Below, piece by piece: positions 17,948 to 27,506 of a stretch of 64,000 nt of DNA. The notes beneath the pieces were generated by a model. The model was not told the DNA's origin and did no database searches. It was given only the letters and a program-made list of their open reading frames with translations. The stretch comes from Adhaeretor mobilis (GTDB lineage: Bacteria > Planctomycetota > Planctomycetia > Pirellulales > Lacipirellulaceae). The stretch lies in NCBI RefSeq assembly GCF_007741515.1, contig NZ_CP036263.1, positions 1,302,001 through 1,366,000 of the forward strand. The letters are read 5' to 3'. A program made the position numbers and the translations under genes. Numbering within the stretch: the first letter of the stretch is position 1; each line of letters begins with the position of its first letter.

Positions 17948-18298
17948 CTACCGCTGGCTAAGAATCCGACTTTTTTCCATGGCATCCTCAGCCTTTTGGA
18001 TATAAGCCTGGTCGTTCGTGCCGGCGTAGGCACGCTGGTACGTCACGCTCATCGCCGTAAAGCTAAACGGATCTTCGGGAGCAAGCTCCGTGACTTTCTC
18101 GGCGTGGGTAATCGCCTCGTCGTGCTTGCCTTGCCGCTGCAGGATCACCGCCAGTGCCGAGTGGGCCAGCGTGTACCCCGGGTCGAGTTCCAACGCTTCG
18201 TTCAACTTACCCACGGCCCCATCGAGATCGCCCGCCATTTTCAGGCTATCCGCCTCGTCGTAGAGTTGGGTCAAGGCATCAGTATTTGCTTCGCTCAT
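17948..18298 (-). CDS. Small tetratricopeptide repeat protein
   Basis: 116 residues with two to three TPR units: LYDEADSLKMAGDLDGAVGK, LNEALELDPGYTLAHSALAV and LQRQGKHDEAITHAEKVTEL carry the typical A-x-A/G and P-spaced helix pairs. There is no signal peptide or membrane segment, so it is likely a cytoplasmic adaptor. It starts at the ATG at 18298 (MSEANTDALTQ). It is flanked by palindromic repeats and has no operon partner, so no role can be assigned. Confidence 0.82.
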   Translation of the reverse strand: MSEANTDALTQLYDEADSLKMAGDLDGAVGKLNEALELDPGYTLAHSALAVILQRQGKHDEAITHAEKVTELAPEDPFSFTAMSVTYQRAYAGTNDQAYIQKAEDAMEKSRILSQR

Positions 18299-18413
18299 GG
18301 CTACTCTGCAGCAGTGTTTGGGAAATGTTCAGTTACTCGCTATGCCTCCATCTTAGGGTATGGTTACTTGTTGCGGCTAGACGCTACCTCCGATGAGATC
18401 ACCTGGGAAGTAT

Positions 18414-18488
18414 TAGACAGGATCAACAGGATTGTGACAGCAGTGGGTCTTTTCAGGAAATCCTGTCCATCCTGTTGATCCCGTCTAG
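18414..18488. repeat. ATCCTGT/ACAGGAT palindromic repeat, copy 2
   Basis: AGACAGGATCAACAGGATT is matched by AATCCTGTCCATCCTGTTGA and ATCCCGTCT around a short centre. It is the same family as 15335-15407 and lies upstream of the TPR gene. Confidence 0.78.
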
Positions 18489-18536
18489 TTTCTTCATTTC
18501 CAAGATAGGGATTGCTGGCATTGACACGCGGCGCAT

Positions 18537-18577
18537 AAAAAAACAACCAGCCGGATGAAGGGCTGGTTGTTTTTTGG
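18537..18577 (-). terminator. Bidirectional-looking intrinsic terminator
   Basis: AAAAAACAACCAGCC pairs with GGCTGGTTGTTTTTT across a short loop. The minus-strand reading ends the PEP-CTERM gene whose stop is at 18598. The A and T runs on both sides would allow it to work in both directions. Confidence 0.85.
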
Positions 18578-18597
18578 GTTTATCGTGAGCCAGGAAA

Positions 18598-19356
18598 TCA
18601 GGCTTTGGCTTGTTTGTTCTTGCGGTAGTAGTTCGCACCCAAGACGCTGCAGACCAACCCGCCGAACAGGAAGGCGGAAGGTTCAGGGACGGCAGTGACT
18701 ACGATGCTGGTTGAAGCAACAACGGTAGCACCATCGAAGGCACTCAGCACGATCTCGTACTCACCAGCTGCAGTCGTATCAAGTCCGGCCCACACAGTTG
18801 CCCAGGAATTCTGCGCGACGTTATAGGTAGTAAGAGCAGTGTTGTAGCTCGCGACATCACTCGCTACTACTCCTGCTCCATTACCAGTGCTATTCAATCC
18901 AAAAGCATGATCGAAGAAACCATCGGTGTGGTTGCTACCATCCATCGGATCGAATGAGGTGAAACTGGCAGAGCCCACAGCAGGATCGCTATCGATATCG
19001 AGCCTATATGTGAGATCAGCAAGCTTTTGACTGCCGGTTGCTGTGTCGGTATTGATCGACCACTCATAGTTCCAAAGAGCACGGCCTGATCCGGGGGAAG
19101 ACTCGCCAGCGTCAAAAGTATATCCGCCAGCCCCGTCGCTGTTAAAGACATTTGCTGCCGGAAAGCGTTGCTTCGCGCGAAGACCCAGTTCAACGACTCC
19201 GACTGTGTCGGTTGTGAAACCTCCGTTCGCATTACCACTACCAAAAATCACTTCAGGCGTGACATTCTGATCGTAGGCAATAACCGCCTCAGCAGGGCGA
19301 GTCGTGAGAGCGAAACAAAAAAGTAGTGCGGCCGAGAAGGCGATTAGATGTTTCAT
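18598..19356 (-). CDS. PEP-CTERM domain protein
   Basis: 252-residue exported protein of unknown function. The signal peptide MKHLIAFSAALLFCFALTTR is followed by a beta-rich body with many Asp, Gly, Ser and Thr (GSGNANGGFTTDTVG, FDPMDGSNHTDGFFDHAFGL) and a domain that ends EYEIVLSAFDGATVVASTSIVVTAV in two quoted pieces: EYEIVLSAFDGATVVA and STSIVVTAV. The C-terminus VPEPSAFLFGGLVCSVLG with a basic tail YRKNKQAKA is a clear sorting signal. The ATG at 19356 is preferred over an upstream in-frame start at 19383 because the signal peptide begins there and a GGAAA lies ahead of it. A terminator follows directly. Confidence 0.85.
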   Translation of the reverse strand: MKHLIAFSAALLFCFALTTRPAEAVIAYDQNVTPEVIFGSGNANGGFTTDTVGVVELGLRAKQRFPAANVFNSDGAGGYTFDAGESSPGSGRALWNYEWSINTDTATGSQKLADLTYRLDIDSDPAVGSASFTSFDPMDGSNHTDGFFDHAFGLNSTGNGAGVVASDVASYNTALTTYNVAQNSWATVWAGLDTTAAGEYEIVLSAFDGATVVASTSIVVTAVPEPSAFLFGGLVCSVLGANYYRKNKQAKA

Positions 19357-19734
19357 GCGTATTTCCAAGAGGTAGTAGTGCACGGGTGCGATAACGATGA
19401 ACAGACCACACGGTATCCTGAGTATTCACACCAAACAAGACATTCCCCCCAATATACCAGGCAGAAACGCAAATGCGACAATGTTTTGCGTAAATGAGAT
19501 ATGGTGGTGCTTTTTCCACAATATCCAGCCTTCGCCACGTTCGCGCAGCTGCACCCGGCGACTCTGCTAGCAATCGAGTAACAGAGTTCCCCACACTCTT
19601 TCCCAGAACCGCTGGCATTGGCTAACCCCGCATAACCCAACCAGCCGATACCACCGTTAGCAAGACAGTTGCCATCCCCGCGGCAACCGTCTCCCGATGC
19701 TGCCGCAGCAACTGCTAGACGAAGGACCCAGATT
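19357..19734. other. Divergent upstream region between a PEP-CTERM gene and lpxA
   Basis: About 380 bases that hold the leaders of two divergent genes. No repeat, RNA or additional gene could be supported. The lpxA frame is open through 19669-19734 but has no family likeness there. Confidence 0.4.
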
Positions 19735-20586
19735 GTGTCGATTCACCCAATGGCATTAGTGAGCCCGCATGCCCAAGTGCATAACGGCGTAGAGATTGGC
19801 CCGTTCTCGATCGTCGAAGCGGGAGCCACCCTCGGACAAGATTGCCAGATAGCAGCCAACGTCGTCATCAAGTCTGGCGTCACGCTGGGTCGCGAGTGCG
19901 TTGTGCATGAGAACACCGTTATCGGCGGGCTCGCCCAGCACACAAGCCCCACCGAAGAGCCGGGCAATGTGATCGTAGGTGAGCGCTGCACCTTGCGAGA
20001 GAACGTCACGATCCACCGGCCGTTGCACTCGGTAAGCGAGACTCGGCTTGGCAACGATTGCTTTCTGATGGCCGGTGCTCACGTTGCTCACGACTGCTTT
20101 GTAGGGAACAACGTCATTCTTACCAACAATGTTTTGCTCGGCGGTCATGTCCACGTGGGAGATCGCGCTTGCCTGGGCGGTAGCGTTGCCGTGCATCAGT
20201 TTTGCCGCATTGGTCGCCTCGCCATGATCGGCGGTTGTGCTCGTGTCGTGCAAGACGTGCCACCTTTCGTGCTCGCCGATGGCGAGTCGGCTCTGATCGT
20301 CGGGCTCAATCGCATCGGCCTCCGCCGAGCCGGCTTTGATCGTGCTCAAGTGAAAAGCCTCAAAGAGGCCTACCGCCTCGTCTATCGCGAAGGCTTACCG
20401 TTTGATGAGATGATCGCCGCGGTCGAGACGCAGTTTGCAGGTACTCCAGCCGCCGAATTCGCCGAATTCTTCAGCACAGGTCGCCGCGGATTCGTCCAAG
20501 AACGCCGCAGCCCAGTCCGCGGCGCCATCCGTCTGCATCCAGCCGCTGAGAAAGAATCAGTCGAAGGTCGACGCATGGCAGGCTAA
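19735..20586 (+). CDS. lpxA: Acyl-ACP--UDP-N-acetylglucosamine O-acyltransferase
   Basis: First step of lipid A synthesis: transfers a 3-hydroxyacyl chain from ACP to UDP-GlcNAc. The protein begins VSIHPMALVSPHAQVHNGVEI and then shows the left-handed beta-helix hexapeptide pattern, with GAHVAHDC holding the catalytic His (H125 in E. coli), and a C-terminal helical part (GLNRIGLRRAGF, KEAYRLVYREGL). The GTG at 19735 has AAGGA upstream and places the conserved IHP at the N-terminus; a frame opening at 19669 would add 22 residues. At 283 residues it is slightly longer than E. coli LpxA because of a polar C-terminal tail. With lptE (59480) it argues for an LPS-type outer membrane. Confidence 0.93.
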   Translation: MSIHPMALVSPHAQVHNGVEIGPFSIVEAGATLGQDCQIAANVVIKSGVTLGRECVVHENTVIGGLAQHTSPTEEPGNVIVGERCTLRENVTIHRPLHSVSETRLGNDCFLMAGAHVAHDCFVGNNVILTNNVLLGGHVHVGDRACLGGSVAVHQFCRIGRLAMIGGCARVVQDVPPFVLADGESALIVGLNRIGLRRAGFDRAQVKSLKEAYRLVYREGLPFDEMIAAVETQFAGTPAAEFAEFFSTGRRGFVQERRSPVRGAIRLHPAAEKESVEGRRMAG

Positions 20587-20618
20587 GGCTGATCAGGTCG
20601 TCGACCCCTCTTTGGCTC

Positions 20619-20689
20619 TCGTTAGTCGTCGACCTTGGTCGGCGCGTGATTTATGCCCGTGATCTGCGTCGCGTAAGCTCGGCGGCTAA
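20619..20689. repeat. GTCGACCTTGGTCG palindrome, copy 2
   Basis: CGTTAGTCGTCGACCTTGGT with CGGCGCG is matched more loosely by CGCGTAAGCTCGGCGGCTAA downstream. It is related to 17821-17905 and lies between lpxA and recQ. Confidence 0.6.
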
Positions 20690-20824
20690 ACTTTTCCACA
20701 AGTTTCTGCTTGCAAAACGTCGCCCCTTCGCTAAATTGCCTAAGTGAACGGACGTTCACTGTTCTGCAAGCGATGGAATTGCGACCCTTCCACGAGCCCA
20801 GTTGTCAAGAAAGAGCCCCCTCTC

Positions 20825-22783
20825 ATGTCGGCCACTCTAGAAGCAGCTCCCGTGTCAAATAGTACCCAACTTCCCGCCGCCGCCCAGTCTCAACTCGAGG
20901 AAGTCTTCGGCTTCTCCGAAGTCCGTCCCGGCCAAGCAGAGGTCATCGCCGCGTTGTTAGAAGGGCGTTCCTCACTTGCGATTTTCCCGACCGGGGGCGG
21001 TAAAAGCCTTTGTTACCAACTGCCGGCCTTGCTGCTCGACGGTCTCACGCTGGTGGTTTCGCCGTTGATCGCGCTGATGAAGGATCAAATCGATTTCCTT
21101 CAAGCCAAGGGCATTGCCGCTGCTCGCTTGGATTCCAGTCTCACACGCGAAGAAAACTTGCAAGTGTTCAGCGATCTACAGTCCGGCAAGACTCGCCTGT
21201 TATACGTGTCTCCGGAGCGACTGGGCAACGAGCGATTCATGGCCATGCTCGGCCGATTAAAGCTCGCCCTGTTGGCCGTGGACGAAGCCCACTGCATCAG
21301 TGCCTGGGGCCACAACTTTCGGCCCGACTATTTGCGTATCGCATCGCTCGCGAAGAAGCTGGAAATTCCCCGCGTATTAGCGCTCACCGCTACAGCAACA
21401 CCCGAGGTGGCAGCCGACATCGTCGAGGCATTTGGCATTGCGCAAGCGGACGCTGTGAAGACCGGCTTCTACCGACCCAATCTGAGCCTGCATGCAGCGC
21501 CCTGCGAAGACGAGAAGCGTAAGCGAACCCTCGTCGAACGTCTCAAGGAGCGCCCCGCAGAGCCGGCTATCGTCTACGTGACGCTCCAGAAAACGGCTGA
21601 GCAGACTGCTGCCTACTTAACAAGCGCAGGCTTGAATGCCCGTGCCTATCACGCTGGCATGAAATCAGAGAAACGAAACGAGATCCAAGAAGAGTTCATG
21701 GCGGCTGAGGACATGATTGTTGTCGCCACGATTGCCTTTGGCATGGGCATCGACAAGGCGAATATCCGCGCGGTGTATCACTACAACTTGCCCAAAGGCC
21801 TGGAAAGCTACATGCAAGAGATCGGCCGAGCCGGTCGCGATGGCCAACCCGCCCACTGCGAACTGCTCGCCTGTGCGGACGATGTCATTACCCTGGAAAA
21901 CTTCAGCTATGGCGATACGCCCACTGCGGAGGCAGTTGCCTCGCTAGTGGATGCCGTGCTCGACCAAGGTGAGACGATTGAACTCTCGCTCTATCGCCTT
22001 TCACGCGAGCACGATGTTCGCGATCTCGTGATCAAGACGCTGCTCACGTATCTAGAGCTGGAAGGTATCCTTCAACCGACCGGTGCCATCTACACGGAAT
22101 ACAAATTCAAGCCGCAGCGCAGTTCGGCAGAAATCCTTGAGCAGTTCGACGAAGGTCGCGCGAAATTCATCGCAGACATTTTTCGGCAATCCCGCAAGGC
22201 GTCAACCTGGCTCACTATTGATGTGGCCCAGGCCTCTGTGAATCTCAACCAACCCCGCGAGCGCATCGTTGCCGCTCTTGACTACCTTGACGGTCGGGGC
22301 GATCTCATTCTGCAAACCGCTGGCGTCCGGCACGGTTTCCGCCTGCTCAAACACCCTGATGATCGCCGGGAACTCATCGAAACGCTGAACGAGCGTTTCC
22401 TTCAGCGCGAGGAACAGGACATCACCCGTATTCGCACCGTCATCGACTTGGTGGAATCGGCCGGTTGCCTCACACAAACGCTGCTGGACTACTTCGGCGA
22501 AGAACGTGGCCCCTGCGGGCACTGCGATCGCTGCCTGGGTGCTGTCGCCCAACCGCTTCCCGCTACGGCCGTTACGCTCTCGGGTTCTGATCGGCAAGTC
22601 ATAGCCCGCGTTGCCAAAGAGCGTCACGATGCACTCCGGAGCCCTCGCCAACTCACTCGCTTCCTGTGCGGCGTCGCCTCCCCCGCTGCCAGCCAAGCAA
22701 AGCTCCGCAGCCACAAGGACTTCGCAGCGCTGGAGCGAGTGCCCTTCGGCGAAGTCCTCGCCGCTGCTGAGCAGCAGGTTTAG
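20825..22783 (+). CDS. recQ: RecQ-family ATP-dependent DNA helicase
   Basis: 3'-5' DNA helicase of recombination and fork repair, 652 residues. Motif I is FPTGGGKSLCYQLP, motif II is VDEAHCISAWGH followed by NFRPDY (the aromatic-rich loop), and motif VI is QEIGRAGRDGQPAH. A zinc-binding end of the RQC region is seen as GPCGHCDRC. The final about 70 residues (SDRQVIARVAKERHDALRSP in part) do not look like a classic HRDC domain. The ATG at 20825 (MSATLEAAP) is preferred over a GTG at 20744, whose extra 27 residues lack family likeness. Upstream there is a palindrome, downstream a long gap shared with ppdK. Confidence 0.94.
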   Translation: MSATLEAAPVSNSTQLPAAAQSQLEEVFGFSEVRPGQAEVIAALLEGRSSLAIFPTGGGKSLCYQLPALLLDGLTLVVSPLIALMKDQIDFLQAKGIAAARLDSSLTREENLQVFSDLQSGKTRLLYVSPERLGNERFMAMLGRLKLALLAVDEAHCISAWGHNFRPDYLRIASLAKKLEIPRVLALTATATPEVAADIVEAFGIAQADAVKTGFYRPNLSLHAAPCEDEKRKRTLVERLKERPAEPAIVYVTLQKTAEQTAAYLTSAGLNARAYHAGMKSEKRNEIQEEFMAAEDMIVVATIAFGMGIDKANIRAVYHYNLPKGLESYMQEIGRAGRDGQPAHCELLACADDVITLENFSYGDTPTAEAVASLVDAVLDQGETIELSLYRLSREHDVRDLVIKTLLTYLELEGILQPTGAIYTEYKFKPQRSSAEILEQFDEGRAKFIADIFRQSRKASTWLTIDVAQASVNLNQPRERIVAALDYLDGRGDLILQTAGVRHGFRLLKHPDDRRELIETLNERFLQREEQDITRIRTVIDLVESAGCLTQTLLDYFGEERGPCGHCDRCLGAVAQPLPATAVTLSGSDRQVIARVAKERHDALRSPRQLTRFLCGVASPAASQAKLRSHKDFAALERVPFGEVLAAAEQQV

Positions 22784-23206
22784 GAGGCCGGGTCAAAAAA
22801 CAACTGCCAAACTCAAACACGGATTGCACAGTGCATCTTATGGCCGCAACCAAACCATTTCACGCAGAGTAAGAAACTGCGATACCCTACGGTTGAAAGA
22901 GAACTTGCGCACGCGGCAAGACTTGTAACCATTAGTAGCACGGATATCACATATCACGGGTAGGTTTGAACAGAAGGAAACAGTGAGAACAGAGAATTGC
23001 AAACTAGGCATTCTCCGTTTCCTCTGTTCCCTCCTGTAAGAAAGGATTCCACGATTTCCGTACCTCTGCGCGGGGTAATTTTTGATTGTGGCCAGGGGGC
23101 GCGCTGTGTAACCCATGGCTAGCAACCACGCGTTGACCCATAGGAAAGAGCCTCGATCTTGCGATCGAGGCCCTTTCGTTTTTCAATCAAGCTGCCCTTA
23201 ACGCTG
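22784..23206. other. Convergent gap between recQ and ppdK with an inverted repeat
   Basis: About 420 bases without a supported gene. An imperfect inverted repeat lies at about 22966-23045: AGAAGGAAACAGTGAGAACAG is answered by TTTCCTCTGTTCCCTCCTGT. The outer parts (GGCCGCAACCAAA near 22843 and TTTTGATTGTGGCCA near 23080) also look complementary, so the palindrome may extend over about 250 bases. A terminator hairpin ends the gap. Confidence 0.55.
23144..23182 (+). terminator. Terminator hairpin between convergent recQ and ppdK
   Basis: GAAAGAGCCTCGATC pairs with GATCGAGGCCCTTTC with one mismatch, around TTGC. The T run (GTTTTTC) follows on the plus strand, so it would end recQ transcription. 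The minus strand has the same hairpin 29 bases after the ppdK stop but no clear U run. Confidence 0.7.
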
Positions 23207-25894
23207 CTAGGCGCCCAAGGCTGCTTGGGCAGCTGCGAGGCGTGCGATAGGCACGCGGAATGGGCTGCAACTGACGTAGTTCAAACCAACTTCTTGGCAG
23301 AACTGGATGCTCTCTGGGTCGCCACCGTGCTCGCCGCAGATGCCGCATTTCAGATTCTTCTTTGCACTGCGGCCTTTCTCTACGCCCATAGCGACCAACT
23401 GGCCTACGCCCGTGGAGTCGAGCGTCTGGAAAGGATCGCGTGGTAGGATTTCCTCGTTCAAGTAATCTGGCAGGAAGGTATTAATGTCGTCGCGAGAATA
23501 GCCGAACGTCATTTGCGTCAGGTCGTTCGTGCCGAAGCTGAAGAAGTCTGCATGCTCGCCCACTTGATCGGCGGTGAGAGCGGCACGAGGAATCTCGATC
23601 ATGGTACCGACCAGAATCTTCAGGTCTCCCTTGCTCTTCTTCGCTTCCTGCGTCTGCTTGATAACCTCTCGCACGCGGTCGGCCAACAGCTTCAATTCAG
23701 CCGCTGTACCAACCAGAGGAATCATGATTTCCGCCTGAGCGTCAATGTTCTTCGCCTTGCAGGCAATGACCGCTTCGGTGATCGCCTGAACCTGCATCTC
23801 TAGGATTTCAGGGTAGGTTACCGCTAGTCGGCAGCCACGATGGCCAAGCATGGGGTTCGATTCGTGCAGGGCAGAAACGCGGCTGCTGATCTCGCCCGCC
23901 TTCACGCCCATACGCTTCGCCAAATCTTGCTGGCTCTTCGCATCGTGAGGCAGGAATTCGTGCAGTGGTGGGTCTAACAGTCGAATCGTAACCGGTAGGC
24001 CTTTCATCGCGGTGAAGATGCCGACGAAGTCTTTCCGCTGCACAGGAAGCAGCTTCTTAAGAGCCTTCTTGCGATCACCCTCGTCCTCCGCCAGGATCAT
24101 TTCCCGCATCGCCATGATGCGATCCCCTTCGAAGAACATATGCTCGGTGCGGCACAGGCCGATGCCTTGAGCACCGAACTCGCGGGCTTTCTTCGCATCG
24201 GCGGGCGTATCGGCGTTCGTGCGAACAAGCATCTTGCGATACTTGTCAGCCCAGCCCATGACCGTGGCGAAGTCGCCAGACAGTTTAGGAGTTTGCGTTT
24301 CGACTTCACCCGGCATGACCTCGCCGGTCGAGCCATCGATCGAGAGTGTGTCCTTGTGGGTGAACTTCTTGCCAGCCACTTTGATGGTGCGTTTCTTCTC
24401 GTCGATCTGAATATCGCCGGCACCTGCTACACAGCAACGACCCCAACCGCGTGCCACAACGGCCGCGTGACTGGTCATGCCGCCGGTACTCGTGAGAATA
24501 CCTGCCGCTGAGTGCATGCCGTCGATGTCTTCGGGGTTCGTCTCTTTACGAACCAGCAACACCTTCTCGCCATCGTTCGTTCGCTTAACCGCTTCTTCCG
24601 CGGTAAACGCCAGTTTGCCAACAGCGGCACCTGGCGACGCTGGCAGTCCAGTCGTCAAGATATTGGCCTTCTTCTTGGCGGCAGGGCTAAAGCTCGGGAG
24701 CAACAGCTGCGTAAGGTCGCCCGCAGGGATCCGCATCACGCCCATCTTCTCCGTGATGAGCTTTTCTTTGACCATGTCGCAAGCAATCTTCACCGCGGCA
24801 GCACCAGTGCGTTTACCGTTGCGAGTCTGCAGCATGTAGAGCTTGCCCTTCTCGATGGTGAACTCGATGTCTTGCACATCCTTATAGTGCTTTTCGAGCT
24901 TGCCCTTGTATTTAATGAGCTGCTCATAGACCTTTTTGTTCCACTTGGTCATCTCTTTCACAGGCTGCGGCGTGCGAATGCCGGCGACCACATCTTCGCC
25001 CTGGGCGTTGATAAGGAATTCGCCATAGAATTCGTTCTTGCCGGTCGATGGATCACGCGTGAACGCCACGCCCGTGCCTGAGTCGTCGCCCATGTTGCCG
25101 AACACCATCGACTGCACGTTGACAGCGGTACCCAGCAAGCCAGTGATGTTCTCCACTTGGCGGTAACGCACGGCACGCGACTGCATCCAACTCTTGAAGA
25201 CCGCTTCGATGGCCAGTTCCAACTGATCGACGGGATCTTGTGGAAAAGGCTTGCCGAAGTGCTTCTTGAACACTCGCTTGTATTCGTCGCACAGCTTGAC
25301 CATGCCTTCGACTGGCACATCCGTATCGAGCTTGGCACCGTACTGTTTCTTGATCTTGTCGAAAGCGACTTCGAAGTGATGGTGATCGACATCACAAACC
25401 ACATCGCCATACATGTTGATCAAGCGGCGATACGCGTCGTAGGCAAAACGCTGGTTGCCGGTCGCGTTGGCAAGTCCAACTACCGAAACGTCGTTGAGGC
25501 CCAAATTGAGAATCGTGTTCATCATACCCGGCATTGAAACGGCAGCACCGGATCGCACCGAAACGAGCAGCGGCTCGCTCTTGTCGCCGAACTTTTTGCC
25601 CAGCTCTTTTTCGAGCATCTTGATGTTCTTACGCACCGCATCCATCAAGCCAGCGGGCAGCTTCTTTTTGTTTTTGTAGTAGAGGTCGCAAACTTCGGTG
25701 GTGAGCGTGAAGCCGGGAGGCACGGGCAGGCCGATGCTGGTCATTTCTGCAAGGTTCGCACCCTTACCGCCAAGCAACTGCTTCTTCGTGCTATCGCCTT
25801 CAGTTTTTGTGGAACCAAAGTAGTATGCCATCTTAGGCGTGCCAGATTTCTTCGGCTTACCAGTCTTTTTCTTGGGGGCAGCTTTCTTAGCCAT
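23207..25894 (-). CDS. ppdK: Pyruvate, phosphate dikinase
   Basis: Interconverts pyruvate, ATP and phosphate with PEP, AMP and diphosphate, and acts in gluconeogenesis or, reversed, in PPi-linked glycolysis. 895 residues, normal length. After a Lys-rich leader (KKAAPKKKTGKPKK) come YYFGSTKTEGD, GGKGANLAEMTSIGLPVPPG (ATP-grasp start), SVRSGAAVSMPGMMNTILN, the phosphohistidine loop GGMTSHAAVVARGWGR with His near residue 475, and the PEP-binding barrel with GLCRTEHMF and the C-terminal CGICGEHGGD holding the catalytic Cys. The ATG at 25894 has GGAAGG upstream. The basic leader is not part of the core fold. Confidence 0.97.
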   Translation of the reverse strand: MAKKAAPKKKTGKPKKSGTPKMAYYFGSTKTEGDSTKKQLLGGKGANLAEMTSIGLPVPPGFTLTTEVCDLYYKNKKKLPAGLMDAVRKNIKMLEKELGKKFGDKSEPLLVSVRSGAAVSMPGMMNTILNLGLNDVSVVGLANATGNQRFAYDAYRRLINMYGDVVCDVDHHHFEVAFDKIKKQYGAKLDTDVPVEGMVKLCDEYKRVFKKHFGKPFPQDPVDQLELAIEAVFKSWMQSRAVRYRQVENITGLLGTAVNVQSMVFGNMGDDSGTGVAFTRDPSTGKNEFYGEFLINAQGEDVVAGIRTPQPVKEMTKWNKKVYEQLIKYKGKLEKHYKDVQDIEFTIEKGKLYMLQTRNGKRTGAAAVKIACDMVKEKLITEKMGVMRIPAGDLTQLLLPSFSPAAKKKANILTTGLPASPGAAVGKLAFTAEEAVKRTNDGEKVLLVRKETNPEDIDGMHSAAGILTSTGGMTSHAAVVARGWGRCCVAGAGDIQIDEKKRTIKVAGKKFTHKDTLSIDGSTGEVMPGEVETQTPKLSGDFATVMGWADKYRKMLVRTNADTPADAKKAREFGAQGIGLCRTEHMFFEGDRIMAMREMILAEDEGDRKKALKKLLPVQRKDFVGIFTAMKGLPVTIRLLDPPLHEFLPHDAKSQQDLAKRMGVKAGEISSRVSALHESNPMLGHRGCRLAVTYPEILEMQVQAITEAVIACKAKNIDAQAEIMIPLVGTAAELKLLADRVREVIKQTQEAKKSKGDLKILVGTMIEIPRAALTADQVGEHADFFSFGTNDLTQMTFGYSRDDINTFLPDYLNEEILPRDPFQTLDSTGVGQLVAMGVEKGRSAKKNLKCGICGEHGGDPESIQFCQEVGLNYVSCSPFRVPIARLAAAQAALGA

Positions 25895-26417
25895 CGGGAA
25901 TCAACCTTCCAAATACAATTAGTGACAGTGTACGTTCAATAGACTCGTGAAACGCAGCCCCGAGGGGGCGGTTCTCACGAACAGTGTTTAGGACTCAGGC
26001 ACGCTGAGTTGTTTGCTGAAGCATCTTCGAGTCGGCTTCAGTAGCAATTGAGCTGACAGTAGCCCACGAGCTACGCCTTGCGCGGTTTCAATACAGTTAG
26101 ATCGCCCGAGAAAAGGCTTTCCCCAGACGGTCCCACAGACTAAAAACGAATCAGATACCGTATCTGCCCCAGGGGTAATCGTCAACCGGCGCAGGGGTTT
26201 GGCAGCCCTTTTGGCAGTACCGATGTAACCACGAATTGCACAAATCTTACGAATGTTGTTGGTAGGTTTTTTGGCACAAGGCAGGTTGCCTTCGGCTTAC
26301 AGAGGGTCCCAGAAATTCGTGCTATTCGTAAGATTCGTGGTTGGAAGAAGCAGGTGAAGGTTATTGTCAGATACCCGGCGCGAGCCGGTTTAGTAGCAAG
26401 AAAACAGCCGTGAATCC
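25895..26417. other. Divergent gap between ppdK and a CPBP protease gene
   Basis: About 520 bases. It contains the palindrome at 26227-26343 and a shorter GAGAACCGCCCCC-type stem near 25960, but no supported gene. Confidence 0.45.
26227..26343. repeat. ACCACGAAT inverted repeat
   Basis: AACCACGAATTGCACAAATC followed by TTACGAAT on the left pairs with ATTCGTAAGATTCGTGGTT on the right. The pairing allows an imperfect stem of more than 20 pairs. Only one copy is in the window. Confidence 0.7.
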
Positions 26418-26990
26418 ATGCACAACGATGCCCCCACCAACCAGAATATTGCCCCCGTGGGGATCGTGTTCGAGCTTTCCCTGGGCCTAGCCGGGGCCCT
26501 GTTGGCAAAGTGGTTCGGACTGCCACTCCAGGACTGGCTCACTCCAGCAAGCGACTCCATTCTCCGGGGCGTGCTAGCCACCTTGCCCATGCTTGCCGGG
26601 CTGGCCCTGGCCATGCAATCGTCCTGGGCCCCGCTGGCGAACATGCGAGAGCGAGTACGAGCTCTCGTGACAGAGCTCTTTGCTGAGTCAACATGGCCCC
26701 AGCTAGCGGGCCTAGCAATCGCTGCCGGCGTGGGCGAGGAAATCCTCTTCCGCGGAGCCCTCCAGCCGATCATCAGCGAGTGGTCGGTGCCGCTTGTCGG
26801 CTTAGCCGTTTCCAGCTTTTTTTTCGGAGCCGTCCACGCCGCCACTCCCACGTACTTTGTGGTTGCCACGGTCGTGGGTTTCTACTTCGGTTGGCTTACC
26901 CAGCAGTACGACGATCTTGTAGCGCCGATACTGGCTCACTCGCTTTATGACTTCGTTGCGCTGGTGTGGTTGCAGCGGCGGGTTGCTTGA
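26418..26990 (+). CDS. CPBP-family intramembrane metalloprotease
   Basis: 190-residue membrane protein of the CAAX-protease/bacteriocin-processing (CPBP, ABI) family. About five hydrophobic segments are visible. The catalytic motifs are GVGEEILFRGAL (EExxxR), SSFFFGAVHAA (FxxxH) and ILAHSLYDFVAL (HxxxD/N position). Substrates of such bacterial proteases are mostly unknown; some process peptides or give self-immunity. It starts with the ATG at 26418. It reads toward the VOC gene 64 bases downstream, which may be in the same transcript. Confidence 0.9.
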   Translation: MHNDAPTNQNIAPVGIVFELSLGLAGALLAKWFGLPLQDWLTPASDSILRGVLATLPMLAGLALAMQSSWAPLANMRERVRALVTELFAESTWPQLAGLAIAAGVGEEILFRGALQPIISEWSVPLVGLAVSSFFFGAVHAATPTYFVVATVVGFYFGWLTQQYDDLVAPILAHSLYDFVALVWLQRRVA

Positions 26991-27054
26991 CGGCAGCCGA
27001 TCAGCAAGTATCGCGTTTTCCAGTTGGCGACACCAATGATTCCAAAGGACAATT

Positions 27055-27441
27055 ATGACGCAAATTCAAGCAGTTGCACCTGTGTTGCTTGTACGCGATG
27101 TTGTGGCTGCGGCGAACTACTTTCGTGACCAACTCGGTTTTGCGTACGATCGCTTTTGGGGCGAGCCGTTTGATTTTTGTATGGTCCGGCGCGACGGACA
27201 TACCGTCATGCTTAGCCAAGCACCGGAAGAGGCTGATCTTCAGCCCTATTGGCGTGTAGTTGACAAGATGTGGAATGCCTACTTCTGGGTAACGGATGTC
27301 GAGGCGATCTACGCCGAGTATCAACAAAGCGGCGCCAAAATCGACTACCACCTGGGTATCAAACCCTACGGGGTCAAAGAGTTCGGCATCCAAGACCTCG
27401 ACGGCCACGATATTGCGTTTGGACAAGTGATTGAAGACTAG
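27055..27441 (+). CDS. VOC-family (glyoxalase/bleomycin resistance) protein
   Basis: 128 residues forming one vicinal-oxygen-chelate domain: PVLLVRDVVAAANYFRDQLGF is the typical first beta-alpha unit (given here as PVLLVRDV and NYFRDQLGF), then VRRDGHTVML, and later KEFGIQDLDGHDIAFGQ with the usual D-P/L-D-G-H ending and a metal-ligand Glu/Asp. Function could be dioxygenase, glyoxalase or drug binding; nothing nearby decides this. ATG with AAAGGA eight bases upstream. Confidence 0.88.
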   Translation: MTQIQAVAPVLLVRDVVAAANYFRDQLGFAYDRFWGEPFDFCMVRRDGHTVMLSQAPEEADLQPYWRVVDKMWNAYFWVTDVEAIYAEYQQSGAKIDYHLGIKPYGVKEFGIQDLDGHDIAFGQVIED

Positions 27442-27506
27442 TCTCTTACCGTTTAACGAAAGCCGGAGGTTCTAAGCGCCAGCAGTGTCACCCTCCGCGC
27501 CAGGCA